Source: Collinsella sp. (GTDB taxonomy: Bacteria; Actinomycetota; Coriobacteriia; Coriobacteriales; Coriobacteriaceae). From it: a DNA stretch of 12,886 nt. The notes beneath the pieces were generated by a model. That model was not told where the DNA came from. It did no database searches and saw only the letters and a list, made by a program, of their open reading frames with translations. Each line of letters starts with the position of its first letter. The stretch's first letter is position 1. The position numbers and the translations under genes are program-made. Of the stretch, positions 1 to 6,157 are shown piece by piece. The DNA is taken from the NCBI GenBank assembly GCA_019425015.1, contig JAHYYJ010000020.1, positions 1 to 12,886 of the forward strand. Direction: 5' to 3'.

Positions 1-49
1 TTCCGGTTCGACGAACAGCCGATCGTGTCAAATTTGGTCTAACAGAGCC
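1..49. mobile_element. Putative insertion sequence end (left edge, partial)
   Basis: Read on the minus strand from position 49, the sequence starts GGCTCTGTTAGACCAA, then two bases, then TTGACA. The same 16-base block, two-base gap and TTGACA occur at 12835-12858 on the plus strand, after which the two sequences diverge. This is how the imperfect terminal inverted repeats of one IS look at its two ends. The element would run off the left of the window. No transposase is visible, so the family cannot be assigned. IS copies starting GGCTCTG occur in several families. Confidence 0.55.
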
Positions 50-567
50 AAAGAATAACCGGGCGCGACGGGGGCCTTGAGCAGCTTGTCCTCGGCGGTG
101 GGCTCGAGACCGGCCGAGCCGTGGGACATACAGGAGCTCATAAGCACAAAGACCAGACAGATGAGGATAGAGCACAGTGCGAGGCAAAGCCGACGAGCCG
201 GCAGGGCGGGGGCATTCACGTACGATGTCGAGCGGTAGGGCTTGCCGTCGCGTCCGCCTTGGGGATGCGAAAAGAAGCGGTTGATATGGATGCCGGGCTG
301 ACGTGCGCCGTTGCGGCGCAGTTGCGGAACCTCGGCTTGGCGCTGTCGAGTGCGCGCGCCCAAGCGGCTATCTTGCTGTGCGCTTGTGCCCGTGCTCGGA
401 CGGCCGCTCTGCCGTGTTCTGTTTGTCTGCTGCCGAGACGAAGGCCCGGGTTGCTCTTGAGGGCGTTGCGGATTGCTGCTCGTGGCACTTCTGGGCATCG
501 GCGTGGTGCGGCCAGCAAGGCGAACGCTTTGTCGCCGTTGATCACCGTCGTTGTATCCGTATGCCAT
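28..567 (-). CDS. Small membrane protein of unknown function, 3' end probably replaced by an IS end
   Basis: This 179-residue protein is not recognised. Residues 1-120 are a low-complexity, Arg/Gln/Ser/Thr/Pro-rich, strongly basic region, probably disordered and cytoplasmic. A single hydrophobic helix follows at about 126-146 (RLCLALCSILICLVFVLMSS), then a short tail of about 33 residues, which suggests a membrane-anchored protein with an external tail. The ATG is preceded on the minus strand by AAGGCGG about six bases upstream, a fair ribosome site. The last six residues (ALLDQI) and the stop codon fall inside the putative IS terminus at 34-49, so the native C-terminus was probably longer. 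The gene is divergent from the permease gene. A plus-strand reading frame covers the same DNA but has no convincing start and no recognisable protein. The minus-strand gene is preferred for its ribosome site and clean membrane helix. Confidence 0.6.
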   Translation of the reverse strand: MAYGYNDGDQRRQSVRLAGRTTPMPRSATSSNPQRPQEQPGPSSRQQTNRTRQSGRPSTGTSAQQDSRLGARTRQRQAEVPQLRRNGARQPGIHINRFFSHPQGGRDGKPYRSTSYVNAPALPARRLCLALCSILICLVFVLMSSCMSHGSAGLEPTAEDKLLKAPVAPGYSLALLDQI

Positions 568-928
568 TCGTACCGCCTTGTCTCATGTATAACCTGTCTA
601 TCCTACAAAAAGGATGTGCAACAAATGGGTCCGAGCGTCAAAAGCTCGGTAAACGGTACGAAAGGCGCAAAACACACGGCCTCAAAAACAATTCTATATG
701 CGTCCAATGAGCGTACGCCCGTCGGACGGGCGACAACAATGAGCGGCAAACCGTGCCGTTCGTCCCAAAAACGGCGCCACTCATATGCGAGTTCTGCCTT
801 CGGTCGAGCCATAAGCGGTAGCGCGACGCCGAGGCCGTATCTTAAAGCCACGAAATAAAAGTGCGCGGCAAAACAGACCGCGCAAGGGGTGACGCCAAAG
901 AGGCGTCAATAAGGAAAGGAGGGGAACA
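568..928. other. Non-coding stretch with small hairpins between divergent genes
   Basis: No convincing gene is seen in these 361 bases. Short perfect stem-loops are present: ATCCT/AGGAT at 600-615, CCGAGC/GCTCGG at 631-649 with a 7-base loop, and GCCCGT/ACGGGC at 717-731 with a 3-base loop. None is followed by a clear T run. Promoters for both divergent genes should lie here. On the minus strand TATACA near 578-590 could be a -10 box for the small membrane protein, but no well-spaced -35 box was found. Confidence 0.5.
863..908 (+). promoter_or_regulatory. Tandem hairpins in the permease leader
   Basis: Two perfect stem-loops lie back to back just before the permease ribosome site. GCGCGG (863-868) pairs with CCGCGC (878-883). 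TGACGCC (890-896) pairs with GGCGTCA (902-908) across a 5-base AAAGA loop. The Shine-Dalgarno AAAGGAGGGG starts at 915, only six bases after the second stem, so folding could influence translation or mRNA stability. No known riboswitch class is recognised. Confidence 0.4.
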
Positions 929-2380
929 ATGGCGGACAAGAACGCAGAAGTTGCAGTCGAAGGTAACGGTGGCATGAAGAAAACGCTTTCGCTCTGGAAC
1001 TTCTTCACCATCGGTTTCGGTGCCATCATCGGTACCGGCTGGGTTCTGCAGGTCGGCGACTGGATGGTCGTGGGCGGCGGTCCCGTTCCCGCTATGATCG
1101 CATTCCTCTTGGGCGCGATCTTCCTCGTGCCCGTCGGAGCTGTTTTCGGTGAGCTCACGGCTGCTATCCCCATTTCGGGCGGCATCGTCGAGTATGTCGA
1201 TCGTAGCTTTGGCCGTACGATGAGCTACATCACTGGCTGGCTCCTGGCCCTGGGCAACGGCATCCTGTGCCCGTGGGAGGCCATCGCCATCTCGACCCTC
1301 GTGTCCGAGATGTTCGGCAGCCTGCCCGGCCTTGAGTGGCTGCGCGCCGTCAAGCTCTACACCATCCTGGGCGCCGACGTTTACCTGTTCCCGACGTTGA
1401 TCGCGCTCGGCTTTGCAGCCTACGTCATCTTCCTCAACTTCCGCGGTGCCAGCTCGGCCGCCAAGCTCCAGGCCTTCCTGACCAAGGCCCTGCTCTGCGG
1501 CATGCTGCTTGCCATGGGCGTCTCGCTGTTCACCGGTTCGCCGGAACACGCCATGCCCGTGTTCTCCCAGGTCACCGGTGCTGGCGGCGGCAAGCCCGCT
1601 ACCGAGGGCACCAGCCTGTTCGCCGGCATCGTGTCGGTCCTGGTTTTGACCCCGTTCTTCTACGCCGGCTTCGATACCATTCCTCAGCAGGCTGAGGAAG
1701 CAGCCGAGGGCCTCAACTGGAACAAGTTCGGCAAGATCATCTCCCTGGCCCTGCTGGCCGCCGGCGGCTTCTACATGGTCTGCATCTACTCGTTCGGCAC
1801 CATCCTCGACTGGCATGAGTTTGTTAAGAGCCCGGTTCCCGCGCTTGCCTGCCTCAAGGGCATCAACATGCTCCTGTACCTGGCCATGCTCGTCATCGCC
1901 ACGCTTGGACCCATGGGCCCGATGAACTCCTTCTACGGCGCTACGAGCCGCATCATGCTCGCCATGGGCCGCAAGGGCCAGCTGCCCGAGAAGTTCGCCG
2001 AGGTCGATCCCAAGTCCGGCGCTCCCAAGCTCGCCTGCGCCGTTCTGGGCGTCATCACCGTCATCGGTCCGTTCCTGGGCAAGAACATGCTCATCCCTCT
2101 GACCAACGTGTCGGCTCTCGCCTTCATCTTCTCCTGCGGCATGGTCGCCCTCGCTTGCCTGCGCATGCGCTTCACCGAGCCCGACCTGCCTCGTCCCTAC
2201 GAGGTGCCCGGCGGCAAGTTTGGCATCAGCCTCGCTGTCGCTGCCTGCGCCGTCATCATTGGCCTGCTCGTGGTCCCGTTCTCTCCCGCCTCCCTCAACA
2301 TGGTGGAGTGGAGCATCGTGATCGGCTGGCTGGCCGTTGGCCTGGCCCTCATGGCCTTCACCAATTCCCGCAAAAAATAA
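929..2380 (+). CDS. APC-family amino acid/polyamine permease
   Basis: This 483-residue integral membrane protein has the usual APC length and hydrophobic pattern, with about 12 helices predicted by eye. Residues 31-38 (GAIIGTGW) match the glycine-rich broken helix 1 of APC transporters. Residues 83-91 (SGGIVEYVD) follow helix 2, and 244-258 (FYAGFDTIPQQAEEA) match the broken helix 6 region that contacts substrate. It should import an amino acid, polyamine or related amine by proton or ion coupling, but the substrate cannot be read from sequence. The ATG is supported by AAAGGAGGGG at 915-924. The amidohydrolase gene follows after 131 bases, so the pair may import and then hydrolyse an amide, peptide or amino-acid derivative. 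Codons are strongly C/G-ending, which fits good expression. Confidence 0.9.
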   Translation: MADKNAEVAVEGNGGMKKTLSLWNFFTIGFGAIIGTGWVLQVGDWMVVGGGPVPAMIAFLLGAIFLVPVGAVFGELTAAIPISGGIVEYVDRSFGRTMSYITGWLLALGNGILCPWEAIAISTLVSEMFGSLPGLEWLRAVKLYTILGADVYLFPTLIALGFAAYVIFLNFRGASSAAKLQAFLTKALLCGMLLAMGVSLFTGSPEHAMPVFSQVTGAGGGKPATEGTSLFAGIVSVLVLTPFFYAGFDTIPQQAEEAAEGLNWNKFGKIISLALLAAGGFYMVCIYSFGTILDWHEFVKSPVPALACLKGINMLLYLAMLVIATLGPMGPMNSFYGATSRIMLAMGRKGQLPEKFAEVDPKSGAPKLACAVLGVITVIGPFLGKNMLIPLTNVSALAFIFSCGMVALACLRMRFTEPDLPRPYEVPGGKFGISLAVAACAVIIGLLVVPFSPASLNMVEWSIVIGWLAVGLALMAFTNSRKK

Positions 2381-2400
2381 CGCCTAGCCGGGGCGGATCG

Positions 2401-2429
2401 GGTGCGCGGACCCCTCTCTTCCGCGCACC
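2401..2429 (+). promoter_or_regulatory. Stem-loop after the permease gene
   Basis: GGTGCGCGGA (2401-2410) pairs perfectly with TCCGCGCACC (2420-2429) across a 9-base pyrimidine loop. There is no T run afterwards, so it is not a typical intrinsic terminator. It could protect the permease mRNA 3' end or lower readthrough into the amidohydrolase gene. Confidence 0.45.
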
Positions 2430-2457
2430 GAACCCGGCACCACTTGGGTAGCTTTGT

Positions 2458-2507
2458 GAGGCCATAACCCAACATGGCCTCGCCCACTATATGGATCCAT
2501 AAGGAGG
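2458..2507 (+). promoter_or_regulatory. Second stem-loop and perfect palindrome next to the amidohydrolase ribosome site
   Basis: GAGGCCAT (2458-2465) pairs with ATGGCCTC (2474-2481) across an 8-base loop. A 12-base perfect palindrome, TATGGATCCATA, lies at 2490-2501. It abuts and slightly overlaps the strong Shine-Dalgarno AAGGAGG (2501-2507) of the gene starting at 2512. The layout would allow translational control, but no known regulator site is recognised. Confidence 0.35.
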
Positions 2508-2511
2508 AACC

Positions 2512-3789
2512 ATGTCCACTAAGTACGCAATCGTTGGCGGCAAGCTCATCGACGGTACCGGTGCCGAGCCGGTCGAGAACTCCCTCGTTCTCGTCGACGA
2601 CAACGGCAAGATCGAGTATGCCGGTACTATGCAGGACCTTCCCGAGGGCGTTGAGGTTATCGACGCCGCCGGCAAGACCGTCCTTCCCGGCCTGATCGAC
2701 ACCCACCTGCACTTCTCGGGCAACCTGACCGACGATGACACCGACTGGGTCATGCAGCCGCTCCTCGAGAAGCAGGCCGTCGCCGTCAAGCAGGCCTACG
2801 ACTGCCTCACCCACGGCCTCACCACCGTCTGCGAGATCGGCCGCTTTGGTATCCAGATTCGCGACTGCATCGACAAGGGCGTCTTCAAGGGCCCGCGCGT
2901 TCTGGCCACTGGTCTTGGCTTCTGCCGCGTTGCCGGCCACGGTGACTCCCACCACTGCACCCAGGAGCTCAACAAGGAATCCCATCCCTGGGGCGACCAG
3001 GTCGATGGTCCTTGGGATCTGCGCAAGGCCGTCCGTCGTCGCCTGCGCGAGAACCCCGATGCCATCAAGATCTGGGCTACCGGTGGCGGCATCTGGCGTT
3101 GGGATTCCGGTCGCGACCAGCACTATTGCTCCGAGGAGATCCAGGCCGTGGTCGAAGAGGCAAAGATGGTCGGCATCCCCGTGTGGAGTCACTGCTACAA
3201 CAACCACGCCGCCGCCTACGACTCCGTTCGCTTTGGCTGCGAGCAGCTGATTCACGGCTTCGATATCGATGAGCGCACCATGGACCTCATGGCCGAGCAG
3301 GGCACCTTCTTCACCCCGACGATCGCCTTCCTGCCCACCTGGTACGCCACCTATCCGCCCGTCTACGTCCCCGAGCTGCACGACAAGTACGAGGGCACCC
3401 TGGTCGAGAAGGAGCTGCAGCGCAACTACGACTGCCTGCGCGAGGCCAAGAAGCGCGGCGTCGTCATGACGATCGGCTCCGACTCCTTCTCCTTCGTCAC
3501 CCCGTACGGCACCTGCTCCATCGAGGAGATGTACGAGTTCGTCGACAAGATCGGCTTCACTCCGGTCGAGACCATCACCTGCGCCACCCTCAACGGTGCC
3601 AAGATGTGCCACATCGAGGACGAGACCGGTTCCATCGAGGCCGGCAAGTGCGCCGACCTGCTGGTTGTCAACGGTGACGTCGCCGCCGACATCCACGTGC
3701 TCAACACCGACAACATGGACGTCATCATGAAGGACGGCTGGATCGTCGAGGCTGGCACTTTTGGTGAGGCTAACAAATACAGCGCCTAA
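2512..3789 (+). CDS. Metal-dependent amidohydrolase (imidazolonepropionase/prolidase-like)
   Basis: This 425-residue protein carries the full amidohydrolase-superfamily motif set. H65 and H67 in LIDTHLHFSG and H227 and H248 are candidate metal ligands, K186 in IKIWATGGG is a candidate carboxylated bridging lysine, and D324 in TIGSDSF is the likely catalytic aspartate. The N-terminal 60 residues and the C-terminal ADLLVVNGD segment form the usual beta-sandwich around the TIM barrel. No signal peptide is seen, so it is cytosolic. Related enzymes of the imidazolonepropionase-like group include Xaa-Pro and Xaa-Arg dipeptidases and other amide or ring hydrolases, so the substrate is open. The start is fixed by AAGGAGG five bases upstream. 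Nearly every lysine codon is AAG and C-ending codons dominate, suggesting high expression. It probably acts on what the upstream permease imports. A terminator-like hairpin follows at 3848. Confidence 0.88.
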   Translation: MSTKYAIVGGKLIDGTGAEPVENSLVLVDDNGKIEYAGTMQDLPEGVEVIDAAGKTVLPGLIDTHLHFSGNLTDDDTDWVMQPLLEKQAVAVKQAYDCLTHGLTTVCEIGRFGIQIRDCIDKGVFKGPRVLATGLGFCRVAGHGDSHHCTQELNKESHPWGDQVDGPWDLRKAVRRRLRENPDAIKIWATGGGIWRWDSGRDQHYCSEEIQAVVEEAKMVGIPVWSHCYNNHAAAYDSVRFGCEQLIHGFDIDERTMDLMAEQGTFFTPTIAFLPTWYATYPPVYVPELHDKYEGTLVEKELQRNYDCLREAKKRGVVMTIGSDSFSFVTPYGTCSIEEMYEFVDKIGFTPVETITCATLNGAKMCHIEDETGSIEAGKCADLLVVNGDVAADIHVLNTDNMDVIMKDGWIVEAGTFGEANKYSA

Positions 3790-3830
3790 GATACCGTTTG
3801 TCGATGGCTTGATGTAAAACACAGTTTTTG

Positions 3831-3845
3831 ATTGCATAATGCAAT
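3831..3845. promoter_or_regulatory. 15-base dyad overlapping a possible -10 box
   Basis: ATTGCATAATGCAAT is a perfect dyad around A3838, and CATAAT at 3835-3840 inside it resembles a -10 box. No good -35 box lies 16-18 bases upstream. TTGATG at 3809-3814 would give a 20-base spacer. It is the best candidate for an operator/promoter of the HK1 gene, because the terminator-like hairpin at 3848 leaves little room for a promoter further downstream. Confidence 0.35.
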
Positions 3846-3847
3846 GG

Positions 3848-3875
3848 AGAGGGTCGCTTGCGGCCCTCTTTATTG
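3848..3875 (+). terminator. Intrinsic terminator, possibly an HK1 leader attenuator
   Basis: AGAGGGTCG (3848-3856) pairs with CGGCCCTCT (3861-3869) across the loop CTTG, with one G-U pair, followed by TTATTG. It should end the amidohydrolase transcript. It lies only about 25-30 bases before the HK1 start, so HK1 transcription starting upstream would have to read through it. Confidence 0.6.
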
Positions 3876-3900
3876 CTATGGGTGCTAAGGACAAGAGGGG

Positions 3901-5292
3901 ATGACGGTGGATTTAAACAGGCTGATTCTGGGCAAGAGCTACAACTCTACCAAGGTCTTTCGTACGGCCCAGCATGTGGTTCAGGCCATCCTGCTCGGTA
4001 TTGTCGTTCCGGCGCTTATCCTGCTGCTTATCTGGGATTTAACCGATAATCCCAATCCCGTTCCGGGCGTTGTCGTTATTGCCGGCCTGGTCATGCTGTG
4101 CTTCTTTTTCTCGTATGTCTTTGTGGTCCCCGACGACCTCACATCGAGCGCAACCGACCGTACGCTCGCCATCGCATCAAAAATATTCGCCTACACGTCG
4201 CGCGGCCTTACGCCCGAAGCGGCCCTGGGCGCCTCTAAAATTATCCTGTCCGAGACCATCGCCTCTGCCATCTGCTTTACCGATGGCAAACAGGTGTTGG
4301 CAAGCTGGGGCGAGGACTCGGCAAAGTGCCCTGCCGGCACCCCGGTTGTGCTCAAGACCACGCTCAACGTGATCAACAGCGGTGAGCAAAGCGTGTTTTC
4401 GCGCGATGCCTCGTACGAGACGGGCGGCTATTTTCCCCGCCTGCGCGCCGGCATTGTCGCGCCGCTTACCGTGCGCGGGCATTGCGTGGGTACGCTCGAG
4501 CTGTACTATCCCCGCCTGAGCAGCATCGATATGCGCCAGACGGCGTTGGCCTCGGGCTTTGCCGATCTCATTTCCACGCAGCTCGCCAGCTTTGAGCTCG
4601 AGCGCCAGGACGAGCTTACGGCCCGCGTGGAGCTGCGCGCCCTGCAGTCGCAGGTCGACCCGCATTTTCTGTTCAATACCATCAGCACGATCGTGTCGCT
4701 CGTGCGAACCGAGCCCGACAAGGCGCGATCGCTGCTGATCGACTTTTCCAATTACTATCGTCAGACGCTTTCTGACTCCGATACGCTCACCACGCTCGAG
4801 CACGAGGTGGAACAGGGCACTCGTTATATCAATCTTATGCAGGCCCGGTATGGCGACGGCCGTCTGCGCGTTTCGGTCGACATCGACTTTGAGGTGCGCG
4901 ACAGCATGGTGCCGCCGTTTATCTTGCAGCCGCTGCTCGAAAACTGCATCAAGCATGCCCAGCGCGAGACCGAGCCGCTTTCTATTCGTGTTGGGGCTTT
5001 TGAGACCGATGACGGCTTGGAGATCATCGTCGAAGATGACGGCATCGGTATGAGCGAAGAAGTCTGCGCGCATCTGTTTGAGCAGCATCGCCGAGAAGAG
5101 CCCGAGAGCATTACCGCCGACGGATCCATCAAGCGAGGTTGCGGCCTGGCGCTCTTCAACGTGCTTCAGCGCATCCATTTCTTTTACGGAGAAGATTCCG
5201 GCATGCGCGTGAAGTCCCAGGAAGGCGTGGGAACACAGGTCATCGTTGAGCTGAACGGCGAGCCGCATGAGCCGGCGCCGCTGACGGTGTAG
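3901..5292 (+). CDS. LytS-type sensor histidine kinase with two membrane helices (HK1)
   Basis: This 463-residue protein has two membrane helices at about 27-46 and 56-76 with a very short loop, then a GAF-like region at about 85-230, then a His_kinase (PF06580-type) domain and an HATPase domain. The phospho-acceptor is H255 in QVDPHFLFN. N348 in ENCIKHA is the N box, DDGIGM (379-384) is the G1 box, and GCGLALFNV (413-421) follows. It should autophosphorylate and pass phosphate to RR1, 38 bases downstream. Classical LytS proteins carry a large multi-helix membrane sensor, which is absent here, so sensing is probably cytoplasmic or within the membrane. Start choice: the purine-rich AAGAGGGG ends directly at the ATG at 3901, too close to serve it, whereas GTG at 3907 would have ideal spacing. 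Translation may therefore start at 3907, giving 461 residues. It is a paralogue of the kinase at 9819. Confidence 0.92.
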   Translation: MTVDLNRLILGKSYNSTKVFRTAQHVVQAILLGIVVPALILLLIWDLTDNPNPVPGVVVIAGLVMLCFFFSYVFVVPDDLTSSATDRTLAIASKIFAYTSRGLTPEAALGASKIILSETIASAICFTDGKQVLASWGEDSAKCPAGTPVVLKTTLNVINSGEQSVFSRDASYETGGYFPRLRAGIVAPLTVRGHCVGTLELYYPRLSSIDMRQTALASGFADLISTQLASFELERQDELTARVELRALQSQVDPHFLFNTISTIVSLVRTEPDKARSLLIDFSNYYRQTLSDSDTLTTLEHEVEQGTRYINLMQARYGDGRLRVSVDIDFEVRDSMVPPFILQPLLENCIKHAQRETEPLSIRVGAFETDDGLEIIVEDDGIGMSEEVCAHLFEQHRREEPESITADGSIKRGCGLALFNVLQRIHFFYGEDSGMRVKSQEGVGTQVIVELNGEPHEPAPLTV

Positions 5293-5330
5293 CACGCGGT
5301 TGGATTGAGAGAAAAAGAGGGGAAGCACAT

Positions 5331-6065
5331 ATGTCCGAAGGCTGGAACATCTTGGTGGTTGATGACGAGCCCCCAATTAGGGCTGAGCTACGCTATCTAT
5401 TGGAAAAGGATACGCGTGTGGGTCAGATTGCCGAGGCGGGCAATGTCACCGAAGCCGTGGAGTCGATTCTGTCGAACAAGCCCGACGTGTTGTTTTTAGA
5501 CATTACCATGCCCGGTCGCTCGGGAATTGAGCTTGCCGAGACGCTGCAGAACCTAAAGACGCCGCCGGTCGTGGTGTTTGTGACGGCATTTGCCGAGTAT
5601 GCGGCTGATGCCTATAACCTCGATGCCGTCGATTATGTCGTCAAGCCGGTTGAGGACGCACGCCTGTCAAAGGCACTCGACAAGATCGAGGCGGCCTTGG
5701 GTGTCCGTCGTGTTATCCACGCTCCGCGCCAGCCTTTGCGTCTGACGGTGGACCGCGGGGGCAAAAAGGTGTTCATTCCCGTCGCAGACGTCTGCTACTT
5801 TGAGGCGCGCGCCGATTTTTGCAACGCCATCTGCGCCGAGGGAACGTACCTGATCAATGAGTCGATCTCTTCGCTCGAGCGTCGCTTGGACTCCGAGGGC
5901 TTTATTCGCGTTCATCGCAGCTACCTGGTCAATTTGGAAGACGTGCACAATGTTGAGATTGGCTCCACGGGGTTGATGGAGCTCAGGCTCGACCGCGTGA
6001 ACTCGACGGTACCGGTGTCCCGTCGTCGTGCCGCCGAGGTCAAGTCGCACCTGGGGCTTGCGTAA
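5331..6065 (+). CDS. LytTR-family response regulator (RR1)
   Basis: This 244-residue regulator has an N-terminal receiver domain and a C-terminal LytTR DNA-binding domain. In the receiver, D11 and D12 (VVDDE) are the acidic pair, D57 in FLDITMPG is the phosphorylation site, and T85 and K105 (VVKPVE) are the switch residues. LytTR spans about 137-240, with GFIRVHRSYLVN and PVSRRR typical of the family. It should bind direct repeats near target promoters when phosphorylated by HK1. The ATG follows AGAGGGGAAG at good spacing. It is closely similar in layout to the regulator at 11235. No terminator is seen after it, so readthrough into the phospholipase-like gene is possible. Confidence 0.94.
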   Translation: MSEGWNILVVDDEPPIRAELRYLLEKDTRVGQIAEAGNVTEAVESILSNKPDVLFLDITMPGRSGIELAETLQNLKTPPVVVFVTAFAEYAADAYNLDAVDYVVKPVEDARLSKALDKIEAALGVRRVIHAPRQPLRLTVDRGGKKVFIPVADVCYFEARADFCNAICAEGTYLINESISSLERRLDSEGFIRVHRSYLVNLEDVHNVEIGSTGLMELRLDRVNSTVPVSRRRAAEVKSHLGLA

Positions 6066-6098
6066 GAGGCTTGCGTGCTGTCGTTTACCATCGCAGGT

Positions 6099-6125
6099 TT
6101 GGCATGGGCGCGCGGTGGGCATAAT
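6099..6125 (+). promoter_or_regulatory. Possible promoter of the phospholipase-like gene
   Basis: TTGGCA (6099-6104) and CATAAT (6120-6125) resemble -35 and -10 boxes, but the 15-base spacer is short. It lies 33 bases before the ATG at 6158. Transcription from HK1-RR1 is an equal alternative. Confidence 0.35.
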
Positions 6126-6157
6126 GGGTGGCATCGAATGAAATCGAAAGGATCATT

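Noticed and set aside
121..858. Plus-strand open frame opposite the small membrane protein gene
   Set aside because: Cys/Ala/Arg-rich translation with no motif and no convincing ribosome site; the minus-strand gene is better supported, though neither is certain.
842..1816. Minus-strand open frame opposite the permease gene
   Set aside because: Low-complexity Glu/Gly/Gln/Asp-rich translation without motifs; explained by the codon bias of the permease gene.
3793..3801. ACCGTTTGT, which fits the LytTR half-site consensus
   Set aside because: No second direct repeat occurs at the expected spacing, and single half-sites are expected by chance several times in a window of this size.
2197..3894. 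Long open frame on the minus strand (565 codons) opposite the amidohydrolase gene
   Set aside because: It mirrors a strongly codon-biased gene; the protein is Val/Gly/Asp/Leu-rich with no family motif, and the plus-strand gene has a full catalytic motif set.
4177..5376. Minus-strand open frame opposite HK1
   Set aside because: Shadow of the kinase gene; no recognisable domain and it overlaps the invariant kinase motifs.
6128..6157. Upstream ATG for the phospholipase-like gene
   Set aside because: No ribosome site before it; the site AAAGGAT lies between it and the family-typical MPALITHH start.
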